In this document: one piece after another, positions 1 to 8,358 of the stretch
Layout of the letters: every line of letters starts with the position of its first letter
Position numbering within the stretch: the first letter of the stretch is position 1
NCBI RefSeq assembly: GCF_005222205.1
Contig: NZ_CP032349.1
Span: 603,441 to 667,440, forward strand
Reading direction: 5' to 3'
DNA from: Azospirillum brasilense
GTDB lineage: Bacteria; Pseudomonadota; Alphaproteobacteria; Azospirillales; Azospirillaceae
Length of the DNA stretch: 64,000 nt
Notes under the pieces: model-generated
Seen by the model: only the letters and a program-made list of their open reading frames with translations
Database searches by the model: none
Told to the model about the DNA's origin: nothing
Translations under genes and position numbers: made by a program

Positions 1-611
1 TTTACGGCTCCGCCAACGAGCTGGCCCAGGTGCTGCTGACCATCGGCCTGACCTTCGTCATCGTCGCCGGGATCAACTACCTGTTCGGCCCGACGCTGAA
101 GCGCATCCCGCTGCCGGACGCGCTGCTCGGCACCGTGGCGATCGGGCCGAAGTCGATCCCGGTGCACCGCGCCTTCGTCATCGCCATGGGGGCGGCGACC
201 GTGCTGGGCCTGTGGTGGCTGCTGGAGCGCACCGATTTCGGCATCAAGCTGCGCGCCGCCGTGGACGACCCGAACATGGCCGCGGCGCTGGGCATCCGGA
301 CGGAGCGCCTCTACACCGCGACCTTCGCGCTGGGCACCGGGCTGGCGGCGCTGGGCGGCGTGCTGGGGGCGGAGTTGCTGCCGCTGGAGCCCTATTACGC
401 CATCCGCTACATCGTCCTGTTCCTGGCGGTGGTCGCCGTTGGCGGGGCGGGCAACATCCTCGGCTCCGCCGCCGCCGCCCTGGCGCTGGGCATCGTGGAC
501 ACGGCGGGCAAGTACCTGATCCCCAGCTTCGGCGAGTTCTTCTTCTACGCCGCGCTGATCCTGATCCTGTTCCGCTGGCCGCACGGCTTCTTCCAGGGGA
601 GGGCGGCCTGA
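1..611 (+). CDS. livH: LivH-type branched-chain amino acid ABC permease (5' end cut off)
   Basis: This is the inner-membrane permease of a high-affinity branched-chain-amino-acid-type (HAAT) ABC importer. The reading frame is open from base 3 through the window edge, so only the C-terminal ~200 residues are seen. They contain several hydrophobic helices and the family's EAA-like cytoplasmic stretch (ERTDFGIKLRAAVDDPNMA, then LGIRTERLY). It is followed by livM in a 1-base overlap (TGATG), then livG and livF, so the four proteins form one transport complex. A periplasmic binding protein would be expected upstream, outside the window. The substrate could be leucine-type amino acids, urea or short amides; sequence alone does not decide. 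Confidence 0.9.
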   Translation, partial: YGSANELAQVLLTIGLTFVIVAGINYLFGPTLKRIPLPDALLGTVAIGPKSIPVHRAFVIAMGAATVLGLWWLLERTDFGIKLRAAVDDPNMAAALGIRTERLYTATFALGTGLAALGGVLGAELLPLEPYYAIRYIVLFLAVVAVGGAGNILGSAAAALALGIVDTAGKYLIPSFGEFFFYAALILILFRWPHGFFQGRAA

Positions 612-1624
612 TGAACGGACGTCACACGGGCGCGGTGGCCATCGATCCGTCTCCGCAGGTCTCCGCGCGCGAGCCCTGGTTCCGCCGGGCGCTCGGCGGG
701 GCCGCGGTTCCGCTGCTCGCCGCCGCCGGGCTGGCCGCCTTCTGGCTGTTTCCCAACGATCTCGGCCTGATGACGCGGATCGCCGCGACGGCGCTCTACG
801 TCCTGTCGCTCGACCTCGTGCTCGGCTTCGGCGGCATCGCCACGCTGGGGCACGCGGCGATGTTCGGCACCGGGGCCTACGCCGCCGGCATCGCCGCGGT
901 GCATCTGGTGAGCGACCCGCTCGTCCTGCTCGCCGTCGGCGGTCTGGCCGGCGGTCTGGTCGCCCTGGTCACCGGCGCGCTGATCCTGCACGCGCGCGGC
1001 CTGACGCTGCTGATGCTGACCATCGCGGTGGTGCAGATCGTCCAGGAGGTGGTCAACAAGGCGCGCGACCTCACCGGCGGCAGCGACGGCCTGTCGGGCA
1101 TCGAGCCCAGCCCGCTGTTCGGCCTGTTCCGCTTCGACATGTTCGGGCGCACCTCCTACCTGTTCGCGCTGGCGGTGCTTCTGATCGGCTTCCTGGTGGC
1201 GCGGCGCATCGTCCGCTCGCCCTTCGGGCTGGCCTGCCGGGGGGTGAAGGAGGACCCGCTGCGCGTCGCCGCCCTGGGTGGTTCGCCGCGCCGCTATCTG
1301 GTCACGCTCTACGCCGTCGCCGGGGTGTTCGCCGGTGTGGCCGGGGCGCTGACCGCGGTGACCAGCGGCATCGTCGGGCTGGACAGCGTCAGCTTCTCCT
1401 GGTCGGCGGAGGCGCTGGTCATGCTGGTGCTCGGCGGCGCCGGGCGGCTCGTCGGCGCCATCATCGGCACGGTGGCCTTCATGACGATCCATCACGTGAT
1501 GGCCGCGATCGATCCCTTCCACTGGATGCTGTTCATCGGCCTGTTCCTGATGGGGACCGTGCTGTTCCTGCCGGGAGGCATCGCCTCGCTCGCCGACCGT
1601 TTCATAAAGGGGAACCGGGCATGA
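611..1624 (+). CDS. livM: LivM-type branched-chain amino acid ABC permease
   Basis: Second permease of the importer, 337 residues, with about 8-10 hydrophobic helices after a ~30-residue cytoplasmic N-terminus. The conserved loop with SPFGLACRGVKEDPLRVAALG is the ABC-ATPase contact region of LivM proteins. The frame is open further upstream, but the ATG at 611 overlaps the livH stop by one base and begins the normal family N-terminus, so I chose it. The stop overlaps the ATG of livG (ATGA at 1621-1624), indicating translational coupling. Confidence 0.93.
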   Translation: MNGRHTGAVAIDPSPQVSAREPWFRRALGGAAVPLLAAAGLAAFWLFPNDLGLMTRIAATALYVLSLDLVLGFGGIATLGHAAMFGTGAYAAGIAAVHLVSDPLVLLAVGGLAGGLVALVTGALILHARGLTLLMLTIAVVQIVQEVVNKARDLTGGSDGLSGIEPSPLFGLFRFDMFGRTSYLFALAVLLIGFLVARRIVRSPFGLACRGVKEDPLRVAALGGSPRRYLVTLYAVAGVFAGVAGALTAVTSGIVGLDSVSFSWSAEALVMLVLGGAGRLVGAIIGTVAFMTIHHVMAAIDPFHWMLFIGLFLMGTVLFLPGGIASLADRFIKGNRA

Positions 1625-2379
1625 CCGCGCTTCTCGACGTTCAAGGGCTGAGCAAGAATTTCGACGGCTTGCAGGTGTCGGCCGACATCACGCTGGCGCT
1701 CCATCCCGGCGAGCGCTGCGCGCTGATCGGGCCGAACGGGGCGGGCAAGACGACCTTCGTCAATCTGGTGACCGGCGTGCTGGCGCCCAGCGCCGGCACC
1801 ATCCGGCTGGCCGGGCAGGACGTCACCCGGCTGCCGGCCCAGGCGCGGGTGCGCCTCGGCCTGATCCGCTCCTTTCAGGTGGCGCGGCTGTTCCGTTCGA
1901 TGACGGTGCGCGAGCATCTGGAGCTGGCCGTTCTGGAGCGCGAGCGGAGGACCTTCCGCCTCTTCGCCTCGGTCCGGCGCGCGCCGGGGCTGGCCGACGA
2001 GGTGGCCGGCCTGCTCGATGGCATGGGGCTGATCCCGATGGCGGACACCGCCATCGGGGCGCTGGCCTACGGGCAGCAGCGTCTTCTGGAGATCGCGCTG
2101 GCGCTCGCGTTGAAACCGAAACTCCTGATCCTCGACGAGCCGGCGGCCGGCGTGCCGCATTCGGAAAGCCACCGCATCCTCGACGCGCTGGACCGTCTGC
2201 CGGCCGATCTGGCCGTGCTGATGATCGAGCACGACATGGATCTGGTCTTCCGCTTCGCCAAGCGGATCGTTGTTCTGGCGCAGGGCCGCCTGCTGTGCAG
2301 CGGCACGGCACGGGAGATCGCCACCGATCCGCGCGTCCGCGAAGTCTATCTGGGGAGCCGGGCCAATGCGCCGCACTGA
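1621..2379 (+). CDS. livG: LivG-type ABC transporter ATPase
   Basis: Cytoplasmic ATP-binding subunit of the HAAT importer, 252 residues, normal length. Walker A is GPNGAGKT at residues 37-44; the signature loop is the family's degenerate YGQQR in place of LSGGQ; Walker B is LLILDEP, followed by the H-loop in MIEHDMDLVF. It pairs with LivF as a heterodimer on LivH-LivM. The start overlaps the livM stop by 4 bases and its own 3' end overlaps livF by 14 bases. Confidence 0.95.
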   Translation: MTALLDVQGLSKNFDGLQVSADITLALHPGERCALIGPNGAGKTTFVNLVTGVLAPSAGTIRLAGQDVTRLPAQARVRLGLIRSFQVARLFRSMTVREHLELAVLERERRTFRLFASVRRAPGLADEVAGLLDGMGLIPMADTAIGALAYGQQRLLEIALALALKPKLLILDEPAAGVPHSESHRILDALDRLPADLAVLMIEHDMDLVFRFAKRIVVLAQGRLLCSGTAREIATDPRVREVYLGSRANAPH

Positions 2380-3076
2380 AGGGACGCTGGAAGTCACCGG
2401 CCTGACCGCCGGCTATGGCGAGACCCGCATCGTCGAAGGGCTGTCCTTCACTGTGCCGGCGGGCGGGCGGCTGGCCCTGCTGGGCCGCAACGGCATGGGC
2501 AAGACCACGACGCTGGCCACTCTGGTCGGGCAGACGACGCGGCACGCCGGCAGCATCCGGCTGGACGGCGTCGAGCTGGGCGGCCTCACCTCCTCGGCAC
2601 GGGCGGCGGCCGGGCTGGGCTATGTGCCGCAGACGCGCGACATTTTCCGTTCGCTGACGGTGGAGGAGAATCTGGTCACCGGGCTGAAGGGCCGGCCGCG
2701 CTCGGCCCTGGAGGAGGCCTACGCGCTGTTTCCCCGCCTGAAGGAGCGGCGGGGCAACGGCGGGGGCGCGCTCTCCGGCGGCGAGCAGCAGATGCTGTCG
2801 GTCGCCCGCGCCCTGCTCGGCCGGCCGACGGTGCTGCTGCTCGACGAGCCGCTGGAGGGCCTGGCTCCGGTGATCTGCGACCAGCTGATGCAGGCGCTGG
2901 CGCAGTTGACCGTCACCCTGATCCTAGTGGAGCAGCAGGTGGACCGCGCCCTGGACTTCGCGCAGAGCGCGGTGATCCTCGAACGCGGTCAGGTGGTGCA
3001 TGAGGGGGCGGCCGCCGCTCTGCGGGACGACCACGCCCTCATGGAGCGGCACCTCGGCGTCGCGCTGGCGGCGTGA
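2366..3076 (+). CDS. livF: LivF-type ABC transporter ATPase
   Basis: Second ATPase subunit of the importer, 236 residues. Walker A is GRNGMGKT, the signature is LSGGEQQM, and Walker B is VLLLDEPLEGLAP. An open frame extends 96 bases upstream, but the ATG at 2366 gives the family N-terminus (TLEVTGLTAGYGETRIVEGL) and the short overlap typical of livG-livF, so I use it. It is the last gene of the operon; the next gene is convergent, 11 bases away. Confidence 0.95.
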   Translation: MRRTEGTLEVTGLTAGYGETRIVEGLSFTVPAGGRLALLGRNGMGKTTTLATLVGQTTRHAGSIRLDGVELGGLTSSARAAAGLGYVPQTRDIFRSLTVEENLVTGLKGRPRSALEEAYALFPRLKERRGNGGGALSGGEQQMLSVARALLGRPTVLLLDEPLEGLAPVICDQLMQALAQLTVTLILVEQQVDRALDFAQSAVILERGQVVHEGAAAALRDDHALMERHLGVALAA

Positions 3077-3087
3077 GGGTTACGGCA

Positions 3088-4155
3088 TCAATCGGCGCTG
3101 ACCGTCCGGTCCGCCGGCCCCGTGCCGACGATGCGGACCCACAGGTCCTGCCAAGCCGTCCGCGAGGCGTCACGGGGAGTCTGGAAGGTCTCCACCGGAC
3201 CCGCCAGCCTCCCCGCCGGGTCGACGACGGCCCGGATGCCCCAGAAGCCGAGCGATGAGACACCCGGCATGCCGTAGCGATGGTCGAGCGCCTGGACCAG
3301 AGTGTTCCCGGATTCCAGCGGCTGTTCGCGCCAGATGAGATTGTCCATCGAGAACCAGCGGAAGACCTCGGCCTCCGGAGTCGCCGCGACCGCCGCGATG
3401 GCCGGCGAGCGCTGCCGCTCGAACCGCTCCCACTGGATCTTCCCGTCGCTCAGCACGGAGTGGAAGCCGACCAGCACCGCGTCCGGCGTTTCCGCCACCA
3501 CCCGGCGCAGCACCGGCTGGAACAGGGTCGGGTAGGCCGTCACTTCCGTGGTCACGCCGACCTGGGCCTTGGCAAGCGCCTCGACGCGGTCGTTGATGGC
3601 CCAACCGCCGAGCGTGTAGGCCGTCACCAGGATCAGCGCCGCGCCCGCGATGTCCTGCGCCAGGGCCGCCCGCTTGCGGAGCGCGACGCCGGCCACCAGC
3701 GAGACCAGCAGGATCAGGCTGTAGATCGGGTCGATGATCGGCATCGCGTTGATCGCGAAGCGCGTGGTGGTGAGCGGGTAGAGCCACTGCGTGCCGTAGG
3801 ACGTGAAGACGTCGATCACCGGGTGGGTCATCAGCGCCAGGATGGCCAGCCAGATCCAGGCGCGCCGCGCCTCGCCGTCGCCGGACGGGCTGTCCGGGCC
3901 ATGGCGCCGGCGCTGCCAGCGCCAGACCAGCCAGCCGAGCAGAAGCCCGGCAACCGGGCCGAACAGGATCGAATGGGTCAGGCCGCGGTGATGGACCCAG
4001 TTGGCGAAGGGGCCGCCGATCCAGCCGGCGGCGACGTCGAGGTCGGGGATCAGCGCGATGCCCGCGCCGACGGCCAGCGCGCGGCGGCCCAGCCGGCGGC
4101 GGAAGCCGGCCTGCGCGACCGTGGCCCCGAGAAGCATTTGGGTGACGGTGTCCAT
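3088..4155 (-). CDS. Membrane-bound metal-dependent hydrolase, DUF457/YdjM family
   Basis: 355-residue inner-membrane protein of the DUF457 (YdjM-like) family. The hallmark residues are present: an aspartate pair in LIPDLD near residue 35, HHRGLTHS near residue 55, and a later MTHPVIDVFTSYGTQW. These His/Asp groups are thought to bind a metal. About four N-terminal hydrophobic helices are followed by a soluble C-terminal half of ~170 residues. Some relatives are SOS-regulated (ydjM in E. coli), but I see no LexA box here. The biochemical substrate is unknown for the family. It points towards livF and is transcribed away from the response regulator region. Confidence 0.8.
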   Translation of the reverse strand: MDTVTQMLLGATVAQAGFRRRLGRRALAVGAGIALIPDLDVAAGWIGGPFANWVHHRGLTHSILFGPVAGLLLGWLVWRWQRRRHGPDSPSGDGEARRAWIWLAILALMTHPVIDVFTSYGTQWLYPLTTTRFAINAMPIIDPIYSLILLVSLVAGVALRKRAALAQDIAGAALILVTAYTLGGWAINDRVEALAKAQVGVTTEVTAYPTLFQPVLRRVVAETPDAVLVGFHSVLSDGKIQWERFERQRSPAIAAVAATPEAEVFRWFSMDNLIWREQPLESGNTLVQALDHRYGMPGVSSLGFWGIRAVVDPAGRLAGPVETFQTPRDASRTAWQDLWVRIVGTGPADRTVSAD

Positions 4156-4185
4156 GGTCCCTGGTGATGTGGTGATGCGCTGGCG

Positions 4186-4572
4186 TCAGGCGCCGGGGGC
4201 GACCGCCAGCATCCTCTTCAACGCGCCGGAGATCTCCTCGACGCGCACCGGCTTGGGCATGATCGCGATGGGCTCCGGGAAACTCACCTTCAGCTTCTCG
4301 GAAACCTCGCCGGTGGCGTAGCCGCTGACCACCACGACGGGCAGGCCGGGCTCCTCGCTCCGCAGATTGCGGATCAGCTCGTCGCCGGCCATCACCGGCA
4401 TTTTGAGGTCGGTGACCAGGGCGTCGAAGGAATCGTCCCGCCAGATGTCCAGGGCCTCCTGGCCATTGAAGGCCGTGGTGACCCGGAACCCCTCGTCCAT
4501 CAGGCCATGCTCCAGCGCCATGATCGCGATGGCTTCATCGTCGACCAGCAGGATGTGGCGGGGTTCGGTCAT
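4186..4572 (-). CDS. Single-domain response regulator (CheY-like receiver)
   Basis: 128-residue stand-alone receiver domain. The acidic pocket is D11-D12, the phospho-acceptor is D55 (VTDLKMP), the switch Ser is in VVVVSGY and the conserved lysine is K107 (MPKP). There is no output domain, so it acts through protein contacts or a phosphorelay. It is divergent from a HisKA_2 sensor kinase whose gene starts about 240 bases away, which makes the two a likely pair; this is inference from position. Single-domain regulators of this kind often serve as sinks or intermediates for HWE/HisKA_2 kinases in alphaproteobacteria. Confidence 0.88.
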   Translation of the reverse strand: MTEPRHILLVDDEAIAIMALEHGLMDEGFRVTTAFNGQEALDIWRDDSFDALVTDLKMPVMAGDELIRNLRSEEPGLPVVVVSGYATGEVSEKLKVSFPEPIAIMPKPVRVEEISGALKRMLAVAPGA

Positions 4573-4810
4573 GGCGGATCACCGTACAGAGTAAACACAG
4601 TCCTGGGTGCGGGACGATGCGGTCCAGCTCCAGGTACGATTGTAACCGGCGACGCGATGAAAAACAAAGCTGAACGGGCTATGGTTGTTTCTTCGGCCAT
4701 TTTGGGGGCCTCTACCCCTTGTTCGTTCGGCGGGGATGTGTGCATTCTTCCTGCTGCGAACCGGCAGGGCGGCGCCGGGCGAAGCCTTCACCAATGGAAG
4801 ACCTGCGACC

Positions 4811-6544
4811 TTGAAAATCGGCCTGAGGACGATGCTGATTGCGTGCCTGGGGGGTGTCGGGCTGGCCTTCACGGCCGGCACGGCCGCGATTCTGCAGGTC
4901 GAAGCCGGCGAGCGGCTGCAGCGCGTGATCGGCGAGCAACTGCACCTCTACGCCGGGCAGGTAGCCGACAAGCTCGACCGCGGCATGTTCGAGCGCTACC
5001 GCGACCTTCTCGTCGTGACGAGCCTTGAGACGATCCGCGCGACCGAAACGTCGCGCGATTCACGGCGCGCCGTCCTCCAGAAGCTTCAGGACAGCTATCC
5101 GGACTATGCCTGGATCGGCTTCATCCGGCCGACCGGCCTTCTGGAGGCGGCGACGGGCCGTGTCTATGAAGGCATGGACGTGAGCGCGCGCGGATGGTGG
5201 AAGCAGGGGTTCGACCGGCCCTACGTCGGCGATGTGCACGACGCGGTGGTTCTGGGCAAGCTTCTCTACGCCAACCGGATGGAGGTTCCGCGTTTCGTCG
5301 ATCTGGCGGCACCGGTGCGCGACGAGCAAGGGACGCTGACCGGCGTGGTCGCCGCCCATCTGAGCTGGGACTGGGCGTCGGAGGTCGAACGCTCGGTGCT
5401 CGGCCAGATTTCCGAGGATGCCGCGGTCGAGGCGATGATCCTCGCCGCCGACGGCACGGTGATTCTCGGACCCAAACCCCTGGTGGGCAAGCCGCTGGCC
5501 TTCGCGTCGACGCCAGAGCGGCGCGCCTGGGTCGAATCCTGGCCGGACGGGCGCCGCTTCCTGACGAGCGTGGCGCGGACGAAGGGCTACCGGGATTATC
5601 CCGGGTTGGGGTGGAGCGTCGTGCTCCGCCAGCCGGTCGATCAGGCGATGGCGCCGGTCGCCGAGCTGCGGAACCGGGTGATCGCGTGGGGAATCGGCGC
5701 CAGCCTGCTGGCGGTCCTGGTCGGTCACGTCCTGGCGACGTGGCTGTCGGCGCCCCTGCGCGCCATGTCCAGGGCCGTCGAGGCCGCGGGCGCGGACGGC
5801 GCGATGCCAGAGCTGCCTCTGACCGGCCGCTACACGGAGGCGGCCACGCTGTCCGGGGCGCTGCACACCTATGTGAGCGACCTGCAGGAGGCGGATCGGC
5901 GGCTCCGCGGCACCGTTGCCGAAAAGACCATCCTGCTTCGCGAGGTCCACCACCGCGTGAAGAACAACCTGCAGGTGATCTACGGGTTGATGATGGTGGA
6001 GATGCGCCGCCTGCCCAAGGGGGACCTGTCGCGGGGCCGCATCGAGGCGCTGGCCGGGCGCGTGACCTCGATGGGGCGCCTGCACGAGCAGCTCTACACC
6101 TCCGGCGACCTGATGAACGTCGATTTCGGAGCGCACCTGCGCCAGCTCTGCGACGCCCTTCAGGAGCTTCTCCCGAACGAGGCGATCACCATCCAGGCCG
6201 ATGCGGACGACGTGGCCTGCTCCATCGAACTCGCGACGCCGCTCGGCCTGATCGCCAACGAACTCGTCGTCAACGCCCTGAAGCACGCCTTCCCGGAGGG
6301 GAGGAGCGGAACGGTGACGGTCCGGCTGCGGCAGGCGGGCGATCGTCTGACGATGACCGTGGCCGACGACGGCGTCGGCTGCCCGGACATGCCGCCCAAG
6401 GGGGGAATCGGCACGACGCTCGTCGACGCGCTTGTCCGGCAGGTCGGCGGCACCATATCTTTCGAAGCCCGACCGGGCTGCGCCGCCACGGTCAGCGTTC
6501 CGTTCACCGCCGATGCGAGCCGCCCCGTCGCCGTTCACGCGTGA
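4811..6544 (+). CDS. Membrane sensor histidine kinase, HisKA_2 family
   Basis: About 577 residues. A first membrane helix at the N-terminus is followed by a ~290-residue periplasmic Cache-like sensor region, a second helix near AWGIGASLLAVLVGHVLATW, a HAMP-like linker, then the HisKA_2 box (LREVHHRVKNNLQVIYGLM; phospho-His is one of the HH pair) and a HATPase domain with N-box ANELVVNALKHAF and G-boxes DDGVG and GGIGTTLV. I chose the TTG at 4811 because it has GGAAG ten bases upstream and starts just before the first helix. In-frame ATG codons at 4736 and 4829 and a TTG at 4685 are alternatives. It faces the CheY-like gene across a divergent promoter region. Confidence 0.85.
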   Translation: MKIGLRTMLIACLGGVGLAFTAGTAAILQVEAGERLQRVIGEQLHLYAGQVADKLDRGMFERYRDLLVVTSLETIRATETSRDSRRAVLQKLQDSYPDYAWIGFIRPTGLLEAATGRVYEGMDVSARGWWKQGFDRPYVGDVHDAVVLGKLLYANRMEVPRFVDLAAPVRDEQGTLTGVVAAHLSWDWASEVERSVLGQISEDAAVEAMILAADGTVILGPKPLVGKPLAFASTPERRAWVESWPDGRRFLTSVARTKGYRDYPGLGWSVVLRQPVDQAMAPVAELRNRVIAWGIGASLLAVLVGHVLATWLSAPLRAMSRAVEAAGADGAMPELPLTGRYTEAATLSGALHTYVSDLQEADRRLRGTVAEKTILLREVHHRVKNNLQVIYGLMMVEMRRLPKGDLSRGRIEALAGRVTSMGRLHEQLYTSGDLMNVDFGAHLRQLCDALQELLPNEAITIQADADDVACSIELATPLGLIANELVVNALKHAFPEGRSGTVTVRLRQAGDRLTMTVADDGVGCPDMPPKGGIGTTLVDALVRQVGGTISFEARPGCAATVSVPFTADASRPVAVHA

Positions 6545-6772
6545 AGGGGATCACAGCATCCTGTACGGGCCCAATTCTCTTCCGGAAATCCAGGTGCCGC
6601 CGGTCAGTATTCGCTTGTAAAAGCCGACGGGTCGCCCCATCTGGAACAGATCAAAGTTGTTTCGGGGCATGTCGTTCTCCGCCCCGGCCATCCGCTCTGG
6701 GTCTCTTTTCCCGAAGTGAATTTGATCCTTGCCCAATGTCGGGCGGGGCAACACCAGCAAGGGAACAGGCCC

Positions 6773-6982
6773 ATGGCTATCGGCACCGTGAAATGGTTCA
6801 ACTCCACCAAGGGTTACGGCTTCATCCAGCCGGATGATGGTTCGGCGGACGTCTTCGTCCATATTTCCGCCGTTGACCGCTCCGGCATCGGTCCCCTCAA
6901 CGAAGGGCAGAAGCTGTCCTTCGAGGCCGTCCGCGACCCGCGGCGGGACAAGGTCTCGGCCGAGGACCTGCGCGCGCTCTGA
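6773..6982 (+). CDS. Cold-shock domain protein (CspA family)
   Basis: 69-residue single cold-shock domain that binds single-stranded RNA/DNA. RNP1 is KGYGFI and RNP2 is VFVHI, and the protein starts with the typical GTVKWFN. An in-frame open stretch begins at 6716, but the ATG at 6773 follows a purine-rich GGGAACAGG and gives the standard family N-terminus. The ~228 bases between the kinase stop and this start could hold a structured 5' leader as in cspA mRNAs; I did not identify a defined thermosensor fold. Confidence 0.95.
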   Translation: MAIGTVKWFNSTKGYGFIQPDDGSADVFVHISAVDRSGIGPLNEGQKLSFEAVRDPRRDKVSAEDLRAL

Positions 6983-7058
6983 GCGCCGCGGACCTCCGGC
7001 TTTCAACACAGGACAACAGCCGCCGGCGGGCATCGCCCGCGTCGGCGCAAGGATTCGC

Positions 7059-7211
7059 ATGACCATCAAGCTTCCTTCGACCGGGGCGGCCCAGGCCGCC
7101 CAGCCTCAGCATCAGCGGCCCGCTCCCGTGGCCGAGCCGGCGTGGGCGCCGGGCTGGCCCCGCCTCACTCCGCGCGAGATTCGCCAGATCGTTCTCGATA
7201 CCATGGGTTGA
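7059..7211 (+). CDS. Small hypothetical protein
   Basis: 50 codons starting at ATG 7059, downstream of GCAAGGATTC. The product is Pro/Ala/Gln-rich in the middle and ends with a plausible amphipathic helix (TPREIRQIVLDTMG). I do not recognise a family. It lies between a cold-shock gene and rpsU in the same direction, with an acceptable start context; codon use matches neighbours. The stop codon lies inside a 13-bp tandem duplication. It could be a genuine small protein or an open stretch of the rpsU leader. Confidence 0.45.
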   Translation: MTIKLPSTGAAQAAQPQHQRPAPVAEPAWAPGWPRLTPREIRQIVLDTMG

Positions 7212-7226
7212 GACCATGGGTTGAGT
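7201..7226. repeat. 13-bp tandem duplication spanning a stop codon
   Basis: CCATGGGTTGAGA at 7201-7213 is followed directly by CCATGGGTTGAGT at 7214-7226 (12 of 13 identical). The TGA stop of the preceding small gene (7209-7211) is within the first unit; the second copy of the stop is shifted by 13 bases, that is into another frame. It is one of six such duplications in the window. Confidence 0.9.
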
Positions 7227-7297
7227 TCGGGTCGGGCTTGAACCCCACCCGTACGGAAAACCCTTTCCCCAGAATCAACCGGGAGGACAGCCGCCCT

Positions 7298-7501
7298 ATG
7301 CTCGTTCAGGTCCGCGACAACGACGTGGGGGGCGCCCTGCGCGTTCTGAAAAGAAAAATGCAGCGCGAAGGGCTTTTTCGTGAGATGAAGCTGCATCGGC
7401 GTTACGAAAAGCCCTCGGAGCGCCGGGCACGGCAGGCGGCGGAATCGGTCCGGCGGCGGCGGAAGCTGCTGCGCAAGCGCTTGCTGCGTGAAGGCTATTG
7501 A
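7298..7501 (+). CDS. rpsU: 30S ribosomal protein S21
   Basis: 67-residue, highly basic S21 protein of the small ribosomal subunit, needed for mRNA engagement. The sequence shows the family core (MLVQVRDNDVGGALRVLKRKM, then FREMKLHRRYEKPSERRARQ) and an Arg/Lys-rich tail. The ATG at 7298 follows GGGAGGACAG. Its stop lies in a 13-bp tandem duplication (7493-7518). It precedes infC by about 100 bases in the same direction, so two translation genes may share transcription. Confidence 0.97.
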   Translation: MLVQVRDNDVGGALRVLKRKMQREGLFREMKLHRRYEKPSERRARQAAESVRRRRKLLRKRLLREGY

Positions 7502-7518
7502 CCAGGGCTATTGACCGT
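7493..7518. repeat. 13-bp tandem duplication spanning the rpsU stop
   Basis: GGCTATTGACCAG (7493-7505) is followed by GGCTATTGACCGT (7506-7518), 11 identical leading bases. The rpsU TGA (7499-7501) sits in the first unit and is repeated 13 bases later in a different frame. Confidence 0.9.
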
Positions 7519-7606
7519 GGCCACCGATGCCTTAATTTGAGGGACGGCGTCAGGGCCGTCAGCACCCATTCCGGTTCCTCGCCGGACAGACCGTTGGAGA
7601 CAGGAC

Positions 7607-8140
7607 ATAGCTAAACTCTACGATGCGGACCCGGTCCGCGAAGGCCCGCGCATCAATCGGGAAATCACGGCACGCACGGTGCGCCTCGTCGGTGCCAACG
7701 GTGAGATGATCGGCGTGGTCTCGCTGCGCGACGCGTTCGACGCTGCGGTCGAGGCCGAACTCGACCTCGTCGAGGTGGCCCCCCAGGCGGAGCCGCCGGT
7801 CTGCAAGATCCTCGACTACGGCCGGTTCCGGTTCGAGGAGCAGAAGAAGGCCAACGAGGCCCGCAAGAAGCAGAAGATCATCGAGATCAAGGAGCTGAAG
7901 CTCCGGCCGAACATCGATGACCACGATTACGACGTGAAGATGCGGGCCGCTCGGCGCTTCCTCGAAGAGGGCGACAAGGTCAAGATGACCATGCGGTTCC
8001 GCGGGCGCGAGATGGCGCACCAGGATCTGGGCATGAACGTGCTGATCCGCGTGCGCGACCAGTTCGAGGACATCGCCAAGGTCGAGCAGATGCCCCGGAT
8101 GGAAGGGCGCATGATGGTCATGGTCATCGCGCCGCGCTGA
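7607..8140 (+). CDS. infC: Translation initiation factor IF-3 with an AUA start codon
   Basis: 177-residue IF-3, which binds the 30S subunit, prevents 50S joining and proofreads start codons. N-domain (VREGPRINREI, VRLVGANGEMIGVV), lysine-rich linker (KKANEARKKQKIIEIKELKLRP) and C-domain (GDKVKMTMRFRGREMAHQDLG) are all present. No ATG/GTG/TTG precedes the conserved EGPRIN block; the first codon in register is ATA at 7607, with GGAG at 7596-7599 seven bases upstream. IF-3 genes are known for rare AUU-type starts that let IF-3 repress its own synthesis. A GTG at 7679 would delete 24 conserved residues, so it is not the start. Confidence 0.9.
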   Translation: MAKLYDADPVREGPRINREITARTVRLVGANGEMIGVVSLRDAFDAAVEAELDLVEVAPQAEPPVCKILDYGRFRFEEQKKANEARKKQKIIEIKELKLRPNIDDHDYDVKMRAARRFLEEGDKVKMTMRFRGREMAHQDLGMNVLIRVRDQFEDIAKVEQMPRMEGRMMVMVIAPR

Positions 8141-8172
8141 CCGACAACGGACCAGCTGGCGCGTTTGACGGC

Positions 8173-8211
8173 AAGGGGACCGCCCTCTGTGGGGCGGTCC
8201 CCTTGCGTTTT
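8173..8211 (+). terminator. Rho-independent terminator after infC
   Basis: A perfect 13-bp stem (AAGGGGACCGCCC at 8173-8185 with GGGCGGTCCCCTT at 8192-8204), six-base loop, then GCGTTTT. It ends the rpsU/infC transcription unit 33 bases after the infC stop. Confidence 0.9.
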
Positions 8212-8358
8212 CGGCCATGCCTTCCCAGCCGCCCTTCTCAGCCGCGGATGGTCGCTTCAAGGCCATTTCCACGTCAACACTCGCACTTTTCATCGGCACC
8301 GCTGAACCCAATCGCCGCGGCCCTGTTTAGAAGGCACGGTTGAACGGGAGCCCCCTCG

